Under the pieces are notes generated by a model. It made no database searches. It was not told the origin of the DNA and saw only the letters and a list, made by a program, of their open reading frames with translations. Of a stretch of 64,000 nt of DNA, positions 8,451 to 16,181 are shown one piece after another. The stretch is taken from positions 186,001 through 250,000 of the forward strand of contig NZ_MSYM01000018.1 of NCBI RefSeq assembly GCF_001938565.1. Reading direction: 5' to 3'. This stretch comes from Rhodoferax antarcticus ANT.BR (GTDB taxonomy: Bacteria; Pseudomonadota; Gammaproteobacteria; Burkholderiales; Burkholderiaceae_C). Position numbers and translations under genes: made by a program. Each line of letters begins with the position of its first letter. The first letter of the stretch is position 1.

Positions 8451-9721
8451 AAAAACTCCACGTCCGAAGATTCCATTTCGTCCGAAGATTCCGAAGATTC
8501 CCCGTTCAGAATGTTGGAATCTTCGGAACCTTCGGGGGAATCTTCGGGGCTAACCATCCGAAAAGCCACGTCCGTGAGTCCAGGTAGTCGCCAGTACCAT
8601 CCCTCGTTCATGCCGCCTTTTTTGCGAATCACGCCCACCTTCTTGGATGCGTTCCAAATCTGTTTTTTGGAAAATCCAGCGGCCTTGAGCGGCTTTGACG
8701 CTTCTTCGGAATTCGTCCAGTTGTCGGCCACTAATTCGGCCATCAGTAATTGAGCTGCGTCGCTGGCTTCGCTCGTGCCGCCTGCACCATCGTCCGGCTC
8801 GGTCAGCAGCTCGCGTGCAGTACCCGCCACAGCAGAACCCCATGCGATGTAGCTCGCTTGGATGCCTGGCAGTGCCTCGGTCTGTTCAATGTGGTATTCA
8901 AACCCGCCATCGTCCGGGCCGATGTTGGATTTGCTGCGGGCCAGAATGCGCCGATCTTTGCCGTCCTCGCTGGCCACCTTCGCAGCCACCAGCACCACGC
9001 GGGCCACTGCACTGAATGCAACGCTTCCCACAACTCGCTGGGTTGGGTCTTGTCCTTGGCCACCTTTGGAAAAGTGGCTGATTCCCAGCGCGGCACAGTT
9101 GCAGTGCGCTGCAAGATCAACCAGCGGTTGCAAGGCTCTGCGCACTTCGGTGTTTTTGTGCGAGTCACCCGCCACAGCGCTGACTATGGGGTCAACAACC
9201 AGCAAGTTGATGCCGCCTATTTTCTCGATTGCGCGAAGCAACTGATTCAAATCGCGGGCAGGGTCAAAGGTCAGCAACTCGCCAGAGATCCGTGCGCCGG
9301 TCACAAAAAACACCCGGCTTCGGTCAGCACCCATCGCGATCAAGCGCGGTAGCAGCGTATCGGCTGGGTCATCCTCACCGCTCCATATCAGCACGTTGCC
9401 CAGGCTGGATCGTGAACCATCAGGCCAGCGCCCACCTATGGTGATGGTTGCAGCCATCGCCAGCGCAAGGGTTGTCTTGCCCTGCCCAGGCGCACCAGCC
9501 AGAACATGCAACTTCCCTTGCGCCAGCCAGTTTTCCCAAACCCAGGTCACTGGCTGCGGCTCCAGCGTTGACCCGCAAGTCAACACCACGCCATCCTGAA
9601 TTGATCTCCTCTTATGCGCATCGTCCAACGCCTCATAGTCGAATGCGCTAACGTTTCGCATCTGCGGCTGATACTTTGCGGCCATGCGCTCGACCTCTGC
9701 CATAGTTTCGGGATTAAGCAT
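8447..9721 (-). CDS. RepA-like replicative helicase (AAA ATPase)
   Basis: Probably unwinds element DNA for replication. The 424-aa product has Walker A GAPGQGKTT near residue 74, a Walker B hydrophobic stretch ending INLLVVDPIV, and the sensor-like ALGISHFSK. This layout fits the RepA/RSF1010-type hexameric helicase family (AAA_25). The C-terminal 80 residues are Ser/Glu-rich (SPEDSPEGSEDS). Its start overlaps the primase-like gene by 8 bp. Together the two form a minimal replication module. Confidence 0.8.
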   Translation of the reverse strand: MLNPETMAEVERMAAKYQPQMRNVSAFDYEALDDAHKRRSIQDGVVLTCGSTLEPQPVTWVWENWLAQGKLHVLAGAPGQGKTTLALAMAATITIGGRWPDGSRSSLGNVLIWSGEDDPADTLLPRLIAMGADRSRVFFVTGARISGELLTFDPARDLNQLLRAIEKIGGINLLVVDPIVSAVAGDSHKNTEVRRALQPLVDLAAHCNCAALGISHFSKGGQGQDPTQRVVGSVAFSAVARVVLVAAKVASEDGKDRRILARSKSNIGPDDGGFEYHIEQTEALPGIQASYIAWGSAVAGTARELLTEPDDGAGGTSEASDAAQLLMAELVADNWTNSEEASKPLKAAGFSKKQIWNASKKVGVIRKKGGMNEGWYWRLPGLTDVAFRMVSPEDSPEGSEDSNILNGESSESSDEMESSDVEFL

Positions 9722-10148
9722 ATTGACCTTTCGATTGGTCGCGTAAAAAATTGATGATTCCAGCGGCTTTCAGAACCCGGGTGGTGTCGGCCTCGGTAAG
9801 CTTGACCCCGTATCCGACATTTCCAGCAGCGATTGCTACAAGCTGACTTTCAGCAGCCAGCAGGTCAAGTGCCTGCCCAGCCGATAGAAGGCGCTGGGTG
9901 CGTTTGGGTGCGCCTGGTGGCCTGTCTCGCGGCGGGAATAGCTCGCTTAACTCCATGCCCATAGCGTCAACAATTTCGCCAGCAGTGCACCCAGCAAAGC
10001 AATGAATCAGCACGCCGCCGTCCGGTGACTCGCGAACCGACAAGGACGGGCCTTTGTCAGCGTGCGCCGGGCAGCGTGCGCTCCATTGGCCAGGCTGGCG
10101 CTGGCGAACTTTTTCAAGTCGGCTCAAAACGTTGTCAATCGGGCTCAT
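9714..10148 (-). CDS. CHC2-type zinc-finger primase-like protein
   Basis: The 144-aa product has RCPAHADKGPSLSV and IHCFAGCTAGEIVDAM, giving the C-x2-H and C-x-x-x-C pattern of the primase zinc ribbon. There is no Toprim or polymerase domain, so it is only the DNA-recognition part of a primase or a helicase partner. It overlaps the small membrane gene before it (ATGA) and the helicase after it. Confidence 0.7.
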   Translation of the reverse strand: MSPIDNVLSRLEKVRQRQPGQWSARCPAHADKGPSLSVRESPDGGVLIHCFAGCTAGEIVDAMGMELSELFPPRDRPPGAPKRTQRLLSAGQALDLLAAESQLVAIAAGNVGYGVKLTEADTTRVLKAAGIINFLRDQSKGQYA

Positions 10149-10378
10149 AGCGACCCCCCCAGGGCGGTCAGCGCCAGCGCCAACAGCATCCCAAATTGCA
10201 AGCCGTAAATAAAAACCAGCCCTTCCAGCGCATGCCGGTTGACTGTTGTAAATAAAGCATTAAATAGGGCTCTAGCCCTTGCGAATACTGCGCGAATAGC
10301 TATAATTACAATAGCACTTTTTGACGGGTGTTTTGTGGCCACTGATTCGCAGTCAGTGGCTTTTCTTTTGGTGCTCAT
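10145..10378 (-). CDS. Small membrane protein, 77 aa
   Basis: A Lys/Ser-rich N-terminus is followed by a hydrophobic stretch (AIVIIAIRAVF) and a clear C-terminal membrane segment (GLQFGMLLALALTAL). The stop overlaps the next gene by ATGA and the start is 4 bases after the previous stop. The middle of the frame, roughly SAIVIIAIRAVFARARALF, is encoded by a copy of the dispersed chromosomal repeat. The protein may have gained this part by repeat insertion. Confidence 0.5.
   Translation of the reverse strand: MSTKRKATDCESVATKHPSKSAIVIIAIRAVFARARALFNALFTTVNRHALEGLVFIYGLQFGMLLALALTALGGSL
10254..10305 (-). repeat. Dispersed repeat copy 2 (inside the element)
   Basis: On the minus strand TTATAGCTAT, GCGC and CAAGGGCTAGAG line up with the copies at 26097 and 36178. 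It lies inside the 77-aa gene, so the repeat family also moved into the satellite-like element. Confidence 0.65.
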
Positions 10379-10382
10379 GGGG

Positions 10383-10679
10383 TCAGACCCCCAGCAAACG
10401 GCGAATGTCAGCCACTGGCCAGGCCAGTTTTCCAGACACCCTGATTGGCCGCAGCGGCCCCGATTCGCTCGATGCCCAACCGCGCATGGTTTGCTCTTGC
10501 CTACCCAGCCAATGCGCTGCAACGGCGGTTTTGACGTGCGTCCGGCTCTCGGTGCGAATGTCGGGAAACCCGTCAGACTTGCGGGTCAGTTGCTCCAGTT
10601 GGGCAGGCGGCAATTGCGCCAGAAACTGAGAAAACAGGGCCTGAATATCGGGCGGCTGTTGATTTGGGAATGCTTGCAT
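10383..10679 (-). CDS. Small HTH protein (excisionase or regulator type)
   Basis: The 98-aa product ends in AAHWLGRQEQTMRGWASSE, GPLRPIRVSGKLAWPVADIRRLL. This is a winged-helix-like DNA-binding tail common in small regulators of Burkholderiales mobile elements. The N-terminal 40 residues are Gln/Pro-rich. It lies two genes after the integrase. Excision factor or transcription regulator are both possible. Confidence 0.6.
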   Translation of the reverse strand: MQAFPNQQPPDIQALFSQFLAQLPPAQLEQLTRKSDGFPDIRTESRTHVKTAVAAHWLGRQEQTMRGWASSESGPLRPIRVSGKLAWPVADIRRLLGV

Positions 10680-10795
10680 GGTGGCTACCTTTCGGTTTCG
10701 TTGATTGATGAACGAACCGATGGTTTTCCGGTGGGTATCCTCCCCCGCAAGTGTCCCCGTATCCCCCAGTTAGGGGGACACCCCACGGGGTAGGG

Positions 10796-11473
10796 TCATG
10801 ATTTGTCGGCTATTTCACCGTTGCTGCGAAGTCTTTCCCATGCTTTTTCAAACTGGCTCCCATCTTTCGGGAATACTGGATTTTTCCCAACCAGATTTGC
10901 ACGGATAGCGGCCTTGACTCCGGGTTTGCCAGGTGCGTTTTTGGGCAGCTCCATCGGGTCATAACCAGGCTCGCGGATTGCGTCAAGGATTGCAGCTTCT
11001 TGCACGGCGAACCGTTGCGCGGGCTTTTTTAACTCGCCCACCACCGAATCAGCCAGGCCCCCAGCGGCTCCAGGCTCGGCCATTGTTGCAGCGGGCGCTG
11101 TTGTGGCTTGCGGGGTGTCGAGTGATTCCAACGACGGCAGGAATTTGTCAAGGTCTGACACTATCACGCGCAGTTGCGCCAGTGTGCGAATGACTTGCGG
11201 CGAATATGCGGCTTTCCCGTCAAGGCCAAATGCTCCCGTTATGCGGGACTGCCCTTCGGTTTCTATTGTCAGTAGCTCGCTGGGTGCCAGGACAAGTAGC
11301 CCCACATATTCCTCATTGGTGTGTGCCGTTAGGTTGCGCATCAGACCATTGAATGATGCGGCTATCAATAACAGCCCATGCACCCCGGCACGTAGCAGGC
11401 TCGCAGACTCCACGGTAAAACCCTTTACCCGGCTCGCATATGCAGCGGCTTCAGTCAGCGTGAGATAAGACAT
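10796..11473 (-). CDS. Conserved-looking protein of unknown function
   Basis: The 225-aa product starts MSYLTLTEAAAYASRVKGF, reminiscent of a MerR/excisionase-type helix, followed by a hydrophobic helix (GVHGLLLIAASF). A segment at 60-105 (LLVLAPSELLTIET) precedes an Ala/Pro linker and a charged C-terminal domain (LRSNGEIADKS). It starts 9 bases after the integrase stop and is likely translated from the same RNA. Function is not recognised. Confidence 0.55.
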   Translation of the reverse strand: MSYLTLTEAAAYASRVKGFTVESASLLRAGVHGLLLIAASFNGLMRNLTAHTNEEYVGLLVLAPSELLTIETEGQSRITGAFGLDGKAAYSPQVIRTLAQLRVIVSDLDKFLPSLESLDTPQATTAPAATMAEPGAAGGLADSVVGELKKPAQRFAVQEAAILDAIREPGYDPMELPKNAPGKPGVKAAIRANLVGKNPVFPKDGSQFEKAWERLRSNGEIADKS

Positions 11474-11482
11474 AGCACCCCT

Positions 11483-12799
11483 TCAGGGCGTCGCTTCAAA
11501 ATAAGGAGCCCCGGCCTGTTCCAAAATGTGCGCTTCAATGGTTTCAAGATACGGGCGCAGGGCATCCACGCTGCGGGGTCTGTAGCCCTCAGCGGTTGCG
11601 CTTGGTCGGTGTCCCATTACTTGCGCGATTGCGCCAGCAGGTGCGCCAGCAGATTCACCCAGCAACGAAAACGAACGGCGCAGGCCGTGAATGGTCAGGG
11701 TTCCGATTCCGGCGCTCTGTAGGGCTTTCTGGTGGGCGTTGCGGGTGTCGGCAATGCGGCCCTGTTTGCCAGCGGATGCAAACACAAATTCATTCACCCG
11801 TGGCAAGGTTGCCAGCAGTTGCGCCAGATACGGGGTCAAGGGAATAGTGCGTGTCGCGTCCACCTTGTCAGCAATGGTCAGCTTGCGCCACTGAAAATCC
11901 ACGTTCGCCCACGTCAGCCCGGCCAATTCCTCGCGGCGTGCCCCGGTCAGCAGCAGCGCACGCAAATACACCCCGGCGGTGCGGTTGCTCAATTGCTCCA
12001 CGGCCTGCCACCATCCCGGCAGTTGCGCGGCTTCCAGGCAGTCTGTGCGCTTGGTGTTGCTGGGCAGGTTTTCCAGAATGGCAGGGGCGCGGCCAGCGTC
12101 GCGGTTTATCAGTTTGCGATATTCAGGCCGGGCAGCGCACCAGCGAAGGAACCCGCGAAACATCATCAGGGCGCGGGTAGCTTGGTGCCTACATGCCACG
12201 GTTTCGCGCTCAAACCAGATTTGCAGTGCATCCTCGGTCACGTCCACCAGCGCCAGCGCCAGCAGCGGGTAAAGCGGCCCCTGCCGGGTCAGCCCCTGCC
12301 CTCTCACTTTCTGGACGCCACCGGGCGCGGCCATCGCTTCAATGTCGGCACGATAGCGCGGCTTCCATGCGTCCTTGCGCTTGGGCTTACCCTCGGCAAG
12401 GTAGCGCGGCCAAATATCGCCCACAGTCACAACGGCGGCGGCTTCCTGCTGGGCTTTTGCGGCCTTGTCTGCCTGTTGCTGGCGCTCTAGCTCTCGTGGG
12501 TCGGTGCCACTGTCCAGCATCACGCGCAGGCGGTTTGCTTCGGTACGGGCAGCGTCAAGGCTCCAGGCGCGAACGTCGCCTATGGTGCGCCGGATGGTCT
12601 GGCGGTCTAGCTTCGCCTCAAATACAAACGACTTCGCGCCAGTGTTGGAAACCCTCACGCGCAGGCCGGGTGCCTTGGTGTCACGCAAGAACGCTTGCGC
12701 CTTGGTGTCGGTGCGGCAAGTCAGGCGCTCGATTGCACCAGCGGTCAACTCAATGGCCTGTGCCGTGTCTGGTGCGTCTGTTTTCTTTGGTCTTGCCAT
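11483..12799 (-). CDS. int: P4-type tyrosine integrase
   Basis: Catalyses integration at tRNA-Thr. The 438-aa product has the N-terminal arm-binding DUF4102-like domain (AFLRDTKAPGLRVRVSNTG), a core-binding domain, and the catalytic residues: Arg in TGARREEL, the HGLRRSF box, His in MGHRPSATAEGY, and the nucleophile Tyr in that motif. ATG 12799 follows GAGG by 9 bases and begins MARPKKTDAPDT; the longer frame to 12859 would run through the arm repeats and is rejected. It sits at the end of the element opposite the intact tRNA. Confidence 0.92.
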   Translation of the reverse strand: MARPKKTDAPDTAQAIELTAGAIERLTCRTDTKAQAFLRDTKAPGLRVRVSNTGAKSFVFEAKLDRQTIRRTIGDVRAWSLDAARTEANRLRVMLDSGTDPRELERQQQADKAAKAQQEAAAVVTVGDIWPRYLAEGKPKRKDAWKPRYRADIEAMAAPGGVQKVRGQGLTRQGPLYPLLALALVDVTEDALQIWFERETVACRHQATRALMMFRGFLRWCAARPEYRKLINRDAGRAPAILENLPSNTKRTDCLEAAQLPGWWQAVEQLSNRTAGVYLRALLLTGARREELAGLTWANVDFQWRKLTIADKVDATRTIPLTPYLAQLLATLPRVNEFVFASAGKQGRIADTRNAHQKALQSAGIGTLTIHGLRRSFSLLGESAGAPAGAIAQVMGHRPSATAEGYRPRSVDALRPYLETIEAHILEQAGAPYFEATP

Positions 12800-12818
12800 G
12801 ATGTTTTGCCTCAATTCC

Positions 12819-12870
12819 GCGTAGCCACTGCGTAGCCAACTTACAGCCCGCGTAGCCACTGCGTAGCCAC
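12819..12870 (+). promoter_or_regulatory. Right arm-type integrase sites (four copies)
   Basis: GCGTAGCCA occurs at 12819, 12830, 12850 and 12861: two pairs, each with 11-bp spacing, the pairs 31 bp apart. They fall between the candidate int promoter and the int start codon, so bound integrase could block its own transcription. Confidence 0.65.
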
Positions 12871-12886
12871 TTTTGCCCCATTTTGG

Positions 12887-12915
12887 GGAATATCAATCAA
12901 CGCTGGCACTGTCAA
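12887..12915 (-). promoter_or_regulatory. Candidate int promoter
   Basis: On the minus strand TTGACA (12910-12915) is followed after 17 bases by TATTCC. The -35 is perfect and the -10 is weak. It would transcribe through the right arm sites into int. Confidence 0.45.
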
Positions 12916-12983
12916 CCTGTCCAGTGCTTTGCTCGTAAGCTGTTGATTTGTATTGATTCTATACGCTTTAATCAACACTGGCA
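12895..12983 (+). repeat. 14-bp direct repeat pair near attR
   Basis: AATCAACGCTGGCA at 12895 and AATCAACACTGGCA at 12970 differ by one base and are 75 bp apart, between the arm sites and attR. They could bind an excision factor or host factor. Confidence 0.4.
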
Positions 12984-12998
12984 AATACTATATCGCCA

Positions 12999-13047
12999 TC
13001 ATTCGTAATGAGAAGGTCGGGTGTTCGATTCATCTCTCCGGCACCAA
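12999..13047 (+). repeat. attR: 49-bp tRNA-end direct repeat
   Basis: Identical to 3529-3577. It holds only the 3' part of tRNA-Thr and is not a working tRNA gene. Confidence 0.93.
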
Positions 13048-13053
13048 ATGAAG

Positions 13054-13089
13054 AGGGGATAACTGTTATGGTCATCCCCTTATTTTTTC
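13054..13089 (+). terminator. Original tRNA-Thr terminator, displaced
   Basis: AGGGGAT and ATCCCCT pair around a 13-base loop, followed by TATTTTTTC. It begins 7 bases after attR, which is where the terminator of the tRNA would have stood before the element inserted. Confidence 0.7.
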
Positions 13090-13125
13090 ACTTTGTCGGT
13101 ACGTAGTAGTCGACTAGGTACTATC

Positions 13126-13701
13126 TTACGGCGACGTGTTATTCAAAGTTCGCGTTTCGAGGTCAAGGTATAGCCTGTAGCCGCCCATGCTCTCCAGGCC
13201 CCCTTTCATAATCCTGACTCTCTTACAGAGTAGTGGTGCGATTCGCGCCCAAAGATTTTGCTCCACCACTCGACTACCCGACACCTTTAGGATCAGTTCG
13301 GTGGACTTTCTAGGGATTGGATAACGGCCCGCCCATTTAATGTATGGAGATAGCCGGGACAAAAACATGATCTTATCGGCAGTGAGAGCCAATTCGCCAC
13401 ATTCAACTCGCGTAGCCAGCGCTTCGAGCTTATGAACATAGCAATCGCGGGGCAATGCGGGTTTCTGGCCGGTCTTTAGGCGTACCAACACAATGAAACC
13501 TTTAAGGAGGTTTTCGAAGGCTAGTCCAAGCAATAATTGATGTTCGGAAAGAAATGAAAGTGTCGGCTCATCATCTTGGGCTGGATGCTTTTCCCGGTCG
13601 AGTCGTTCGGCTGCAGCGTGCAACCCCGTCGCTTGAATGAACCAACCGCCAGAGCTCTCCTGACTGGCGAGGAAGGAGCGTTCTTTATAAGCAGTGTCCA
13701 T
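13126..13701 (-). CDS. HEPN-like protein
   Basis: The 191-aa product has LAFENLLKGFIVLVRL, then RDCYVHKLEALA at residues 85-96, which contains R-x4-H, and SPYIKWAGRYPIPRKS. A helix with E-x-x-L-K-G, followed by R-x4-6-H and a H-x-L-x-x-L helix, is typical of HEPN domains, many of which are RNases in toxin or anti-phage systems. No partner nucleotidyltransferase is next to it. It lies immediately outside attR, a common spot for accessory genes. ATG 13701 is preferred; no clear ribosome site is visible. Confidence 0.5.
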   Translation of the reverse strand: MDTAYKERSFLASQESSGGWFIQATGLHAAAERLDREKHPAQDDEPTLSFLSEHQLLLGLAFENLLKGFIVLVRLKTGQKPALPRDCYVHKLEALATRVECGELALTADKIMFLSRLSPYIKWAGRYPIPRKSTELILKVSGSRVVEQNLWARIAPLLCKRVRIMKGGLESMGGYRLYLDLETRTLNNTSP

Positions 13702-14030
13702 TTGTAAATTGACAAAAATTGGAGGCCAACGGCGAGATTCTCGGCACGGCACGGTTTCGTCGCGCAGCCTGCCGTTTGGTTAATAGAAGACGGCCGAAAT
13801 TCGATGCCCTTTTTGAAAGGGAGTTTAGTCGACAGGCCGCAAGTTCCTGACGTTTGGCACAGCATTAGCGCAACTTCCGGCCATAGATTGACTTTTCCGG
13901 CCGCCAATCCCATGAAGTTCAAGCGTCAGGGTTCTAGTCCCGTGTTACAAGCTGGACGCATGGCAAGACAGGCGCCTCCTAGAATGGCCTAAGGCCCAGA
14001 CGGTGTGTGTTTTGGGCAAGGAGGTTTGGC
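13702..14030. other. Gene-free stretch before asmA
   Basis: About 330 bases with no convincing frame. It should hold the promoters of the divergent HEPN-like gene and the asmA-like gene. No clear -35/-10 pair stands out. Confidence 0.4.
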
Positions 14031-16151
14031 ATGAAGGCGCTTCGCATCGTGAGTATCCTGGTAGGTTTGATCGTGGCCTTGTTGGTCGTGGGGGCTGTCG
14101 TGCTCTACGCAGTCTTCGACGGCGAAAAAATCAAGTCTGAATTCAGCCGCGTGGTGCTGGAGCAAACACAGCGCAAACTGGTGATTGCGGGTACCCCAAA
14201 GCTGTCTGTTTGGCCCAATGTGGGTATTGCCTTGCAGGGCGCCACGCTGTCTGAGCATGCCAGCGACGCGCCTTTTGCCTCGCTAGATTCTGCGCGTATC
14301 TCCGTGGCGGTGATGCCGCTGCTGTCGCGCCAGGTGCAGGTACGCGCGCTGGAATTGGATGGACTGAAAGCCACGGCCATCAAAAACAAGGATGGCAGCC
14401 TCAATATTGCTGACCTTCTGGGCCAGGACACAGTTAAAGCGAACAGCCAGGCAGCCGACGGCCCGCAAGGTGATGCTCAGCCTTTACAGATCGACGTGAA
14501 TTCCATTCGTCTGGCCAATGTCCAGTTGACCTGGCGCGACGATAAAGCTGGCACGCGCACCGATGTGTCCAATCTGTCACTCAGCACCGGCACGGTGCGG
14601 GCCAATTCCGCCAGCCAGACCGCCAGTGTTGACAAGCTGCTTTTAACGATTGACGGAAAAACTGACGGCCAAGCATTTGAGCTGAAGCTGGATGCGCCGC
14701 GGCTAAACCTGTCACCGCAACAGTCCAGTGCGGACGTCATCAACCTGTCAGCCACCCTGAATGCGGCAGCACGCAAGGCCGACGTTAAGTTGACGCTGAA
14801 CGGTGTGCAGGGCAACGCCGGGAAACTCAGTATTAACACCCTGAGCGTCAAAATGGACGCGAAGACGGGCGACAGCAGCGTTAAAGGTGAGCTCACGTCG
14901 CCTGTGGCGGTAAATTTGGCGAAGCAGTCTGTGGCTTTGAGCAAATTGACCGGCAACCTGGACATCGCCAATCCTGCCATGCCGATGAAAAAGGTGACGC
15001 TGCCGATCCAGGGCGCGCTGCAGTTCAACGGCAAGGCGCAGACCGCCACGCTGGACCTGAGTACCCAGTTCGACGAGTCAAAAATTGTGGCCATTGTCAA
15101 CGTCGGCGAGTTCAACCCACTGACCTTGGCGTTTGACCTGAACATCGACAAACTCAACTTCGATCAGTACCTGCCACCAAAAAAAGCCACAGAGGTTGCA
15201 AGCAACGGCGCGGGTGGTGCGGGTGGTGCGGCCACGCCAGACGCGCTCCTCGACCTGGCTGCCCTGAAGGGTCAAACGGTGGTTGGCGCGATACGCATCG
15301 GCGCGGCGCAAGTGTCAAACCTCAAGCTCGACAAAATCAAAGCCCGTATCACTCTGGCAGATGGCAAGCTGGACGTAGCGCCGCTTTCCATGAATTTGTA
15401 TGGGGGCAGCGCCAACGGCAGCCTTAGCGTCAGTGCCAATGGCAACGTCATTTCCGTCAAACAGACCTTGGCTGGCATCAGCATCAACCCGCTCATGAAA
15501 GATCTGATGGACAAAGACCTGCTGGAAGGGCGCGGCAATGTGGCGCTGAACATTACCACCCATGGCGCCACAGTGGAGGCCATGAAGAAGGCGCTGGGCG
15601 GCACGGCGTCGCTGAGCCTGCGCGACGGTGCCATCAAGGGCATTAACTTGGCCCAGACATTGCGCGACGCAAAGGTGAAGCTCGGAATGGCAGACAGCAC
15701 CCAGGCGGCGAATGCGAGCCAGAAGACTGACTTTACAGAGTTGGCCGCATCCTTCAAAGTCGCCAACGGCGTGGCGCGTAACGACGACCTGAGCATGAAG
15801 TCACCCTATATCCGCCTTGGCGGCGCGGGTGATATCGACGTGGGCAACGACCGGATGAACTATCTGGCCAAGGCCACCGTGGTGACTAGCGCCATAGGCC
15901 AAGGCGGCGCCGGTCTGGGACAGCTTAAAGGGCTGACGGTGCCGGTGCGTGTGAGTGGTGCCTTTGAGAGCCTGAGCTACAAAATTGAATGGGGCGCCAT
16001 GCTGGAAGACGCCACTAAAGCCCAGGTTGACGCGAAGAAAGCCGAGCTCAAAGCCAGGCTCGACGAAAAGGTGGACGAAGCCCGCACCAAGGCTGAAGAT
16101 GCACTTAAAGACAATGGTTGGGACAGGCTCAAAGGCCTGTTTGGGCGGTGA
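14031..16151 (+). CDS. AsmA family protein
   Basis: Inner-membrane-anchored periplasmic protein of the AsmA/TamB-like lipid-transfer superfamily, thought to affect outer-membrane lipid balance. The 706-aa product has one N-terminal membrane helix (VSILVGLIVALLVVGAVVLYAVF), a long beta-rich middle with repeated N-L-S and K-L-x-V patterns, and the C-terminal signature LRDGAIKGINLAQTLRDAK. It ends in a charged K/E/A helix. ATG 14031 follows AAGGAGG by about 7 bases; the in-frame start at 14007 is rejected. Confidence 0.88.
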   Translation: MKALRIVSILVGLIVALLVVGAVVLYAVFDGEKIKSEFSRVVLEQTQRKLVIAGTPKLSVWPNVGIALQGATLSEHASDAPFASLDSARISVAVMPLLSRQVQVRALELDGLKATAIKNKDGSLNIADLLGQDTVKANSQAADGPQGDAQPLQIDVNSIRLANVQLTWRDDKAGTRTDVSNLSLSTGTVRANSASQTASVDKLLLTIDGKTDGQAFELKLDAPRLNLSPQQSSADVINLSATLNAAARKADVKLTLNGVQGNAGKLSINTLSVKMDAKTGDSSVKGELTSPVAVNLAKQSVALSKLTGNLDIANPAMPMKKVTLPIQGALQFNGKAQTATLDLSTQFDESKIVAIVNVGEFNPLTLAFDLNIDKLNFDQYLPPKKATEVASNGAGGAGGAATPDALLDLAALKGQTVVGAIRIGAAQVSNLKLDKIKARITLADGKLDVAPLSMNLYGGSANGSLSVSANGNVISVKQTLAGISINPLMKDLMDKDLLEGRGNVALNITTHGATVEAMKKALGGTASLSLRDGAIKGINLAQTLRDAKVKLGMADSTQAANASQKTDFTELAASFKVANGVARNDDLSMKSPYIRLGGAGDIDVGNDRMNYLAKATVVTSAIGQGGAGLGQLKGLTVPVRVSGAFESLSYKIEWGAMLEDATKAQVDAKKAELKARLDEKVDEARTKAEDALKDNGWDRLKGLFGR

Positions 16152-16181
16152 TTCGAAGCAGTGTGGTACAGGGCGTTTCGC

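Larger units (their letters stand above)
3529..13047. mobile_element. 9.5-kb phage-satellite-like element in tRNA-Thr
   Basis: Seen: a 49-bp direct repeat at both ends, an integrase at the right end, and some twelve genes all on the minus strand ending in a strong terminator. The order of transcription is integrase, unknown, HTH protein, small membrane protein, primase zinc finger, RepA-like helicase, TubC-N-like protein, 56-aa ORF, scaffold-like protein, major capsid, small terminase, large terminase. Portal, protease, head-tail joining, tail and lysis genes are not seen. Inference: it replicates and packages its own DNA but borrows tail and lysis functions from a helper phage, like capsid-encoding phage satellites. 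A deleted prophage is the alternative, but tight ATGA overlaps and absence of gene debris argue against it. Confidence 0.85.

Noticed and set aside
12999..13047. Second tRNA-Thr gene
   Set aside because: Only the 3' part of the tRNA is present; no D arm or 5' acceptor strand. It is the attR copy.
13853..13870. Second sigma-54 promoter before the asmA-like gene
   Set aside because: TGGCACAGCATTAGC has TAGC instead of TTGC at -12 and lies over 150 bases from the start; chance match likely.
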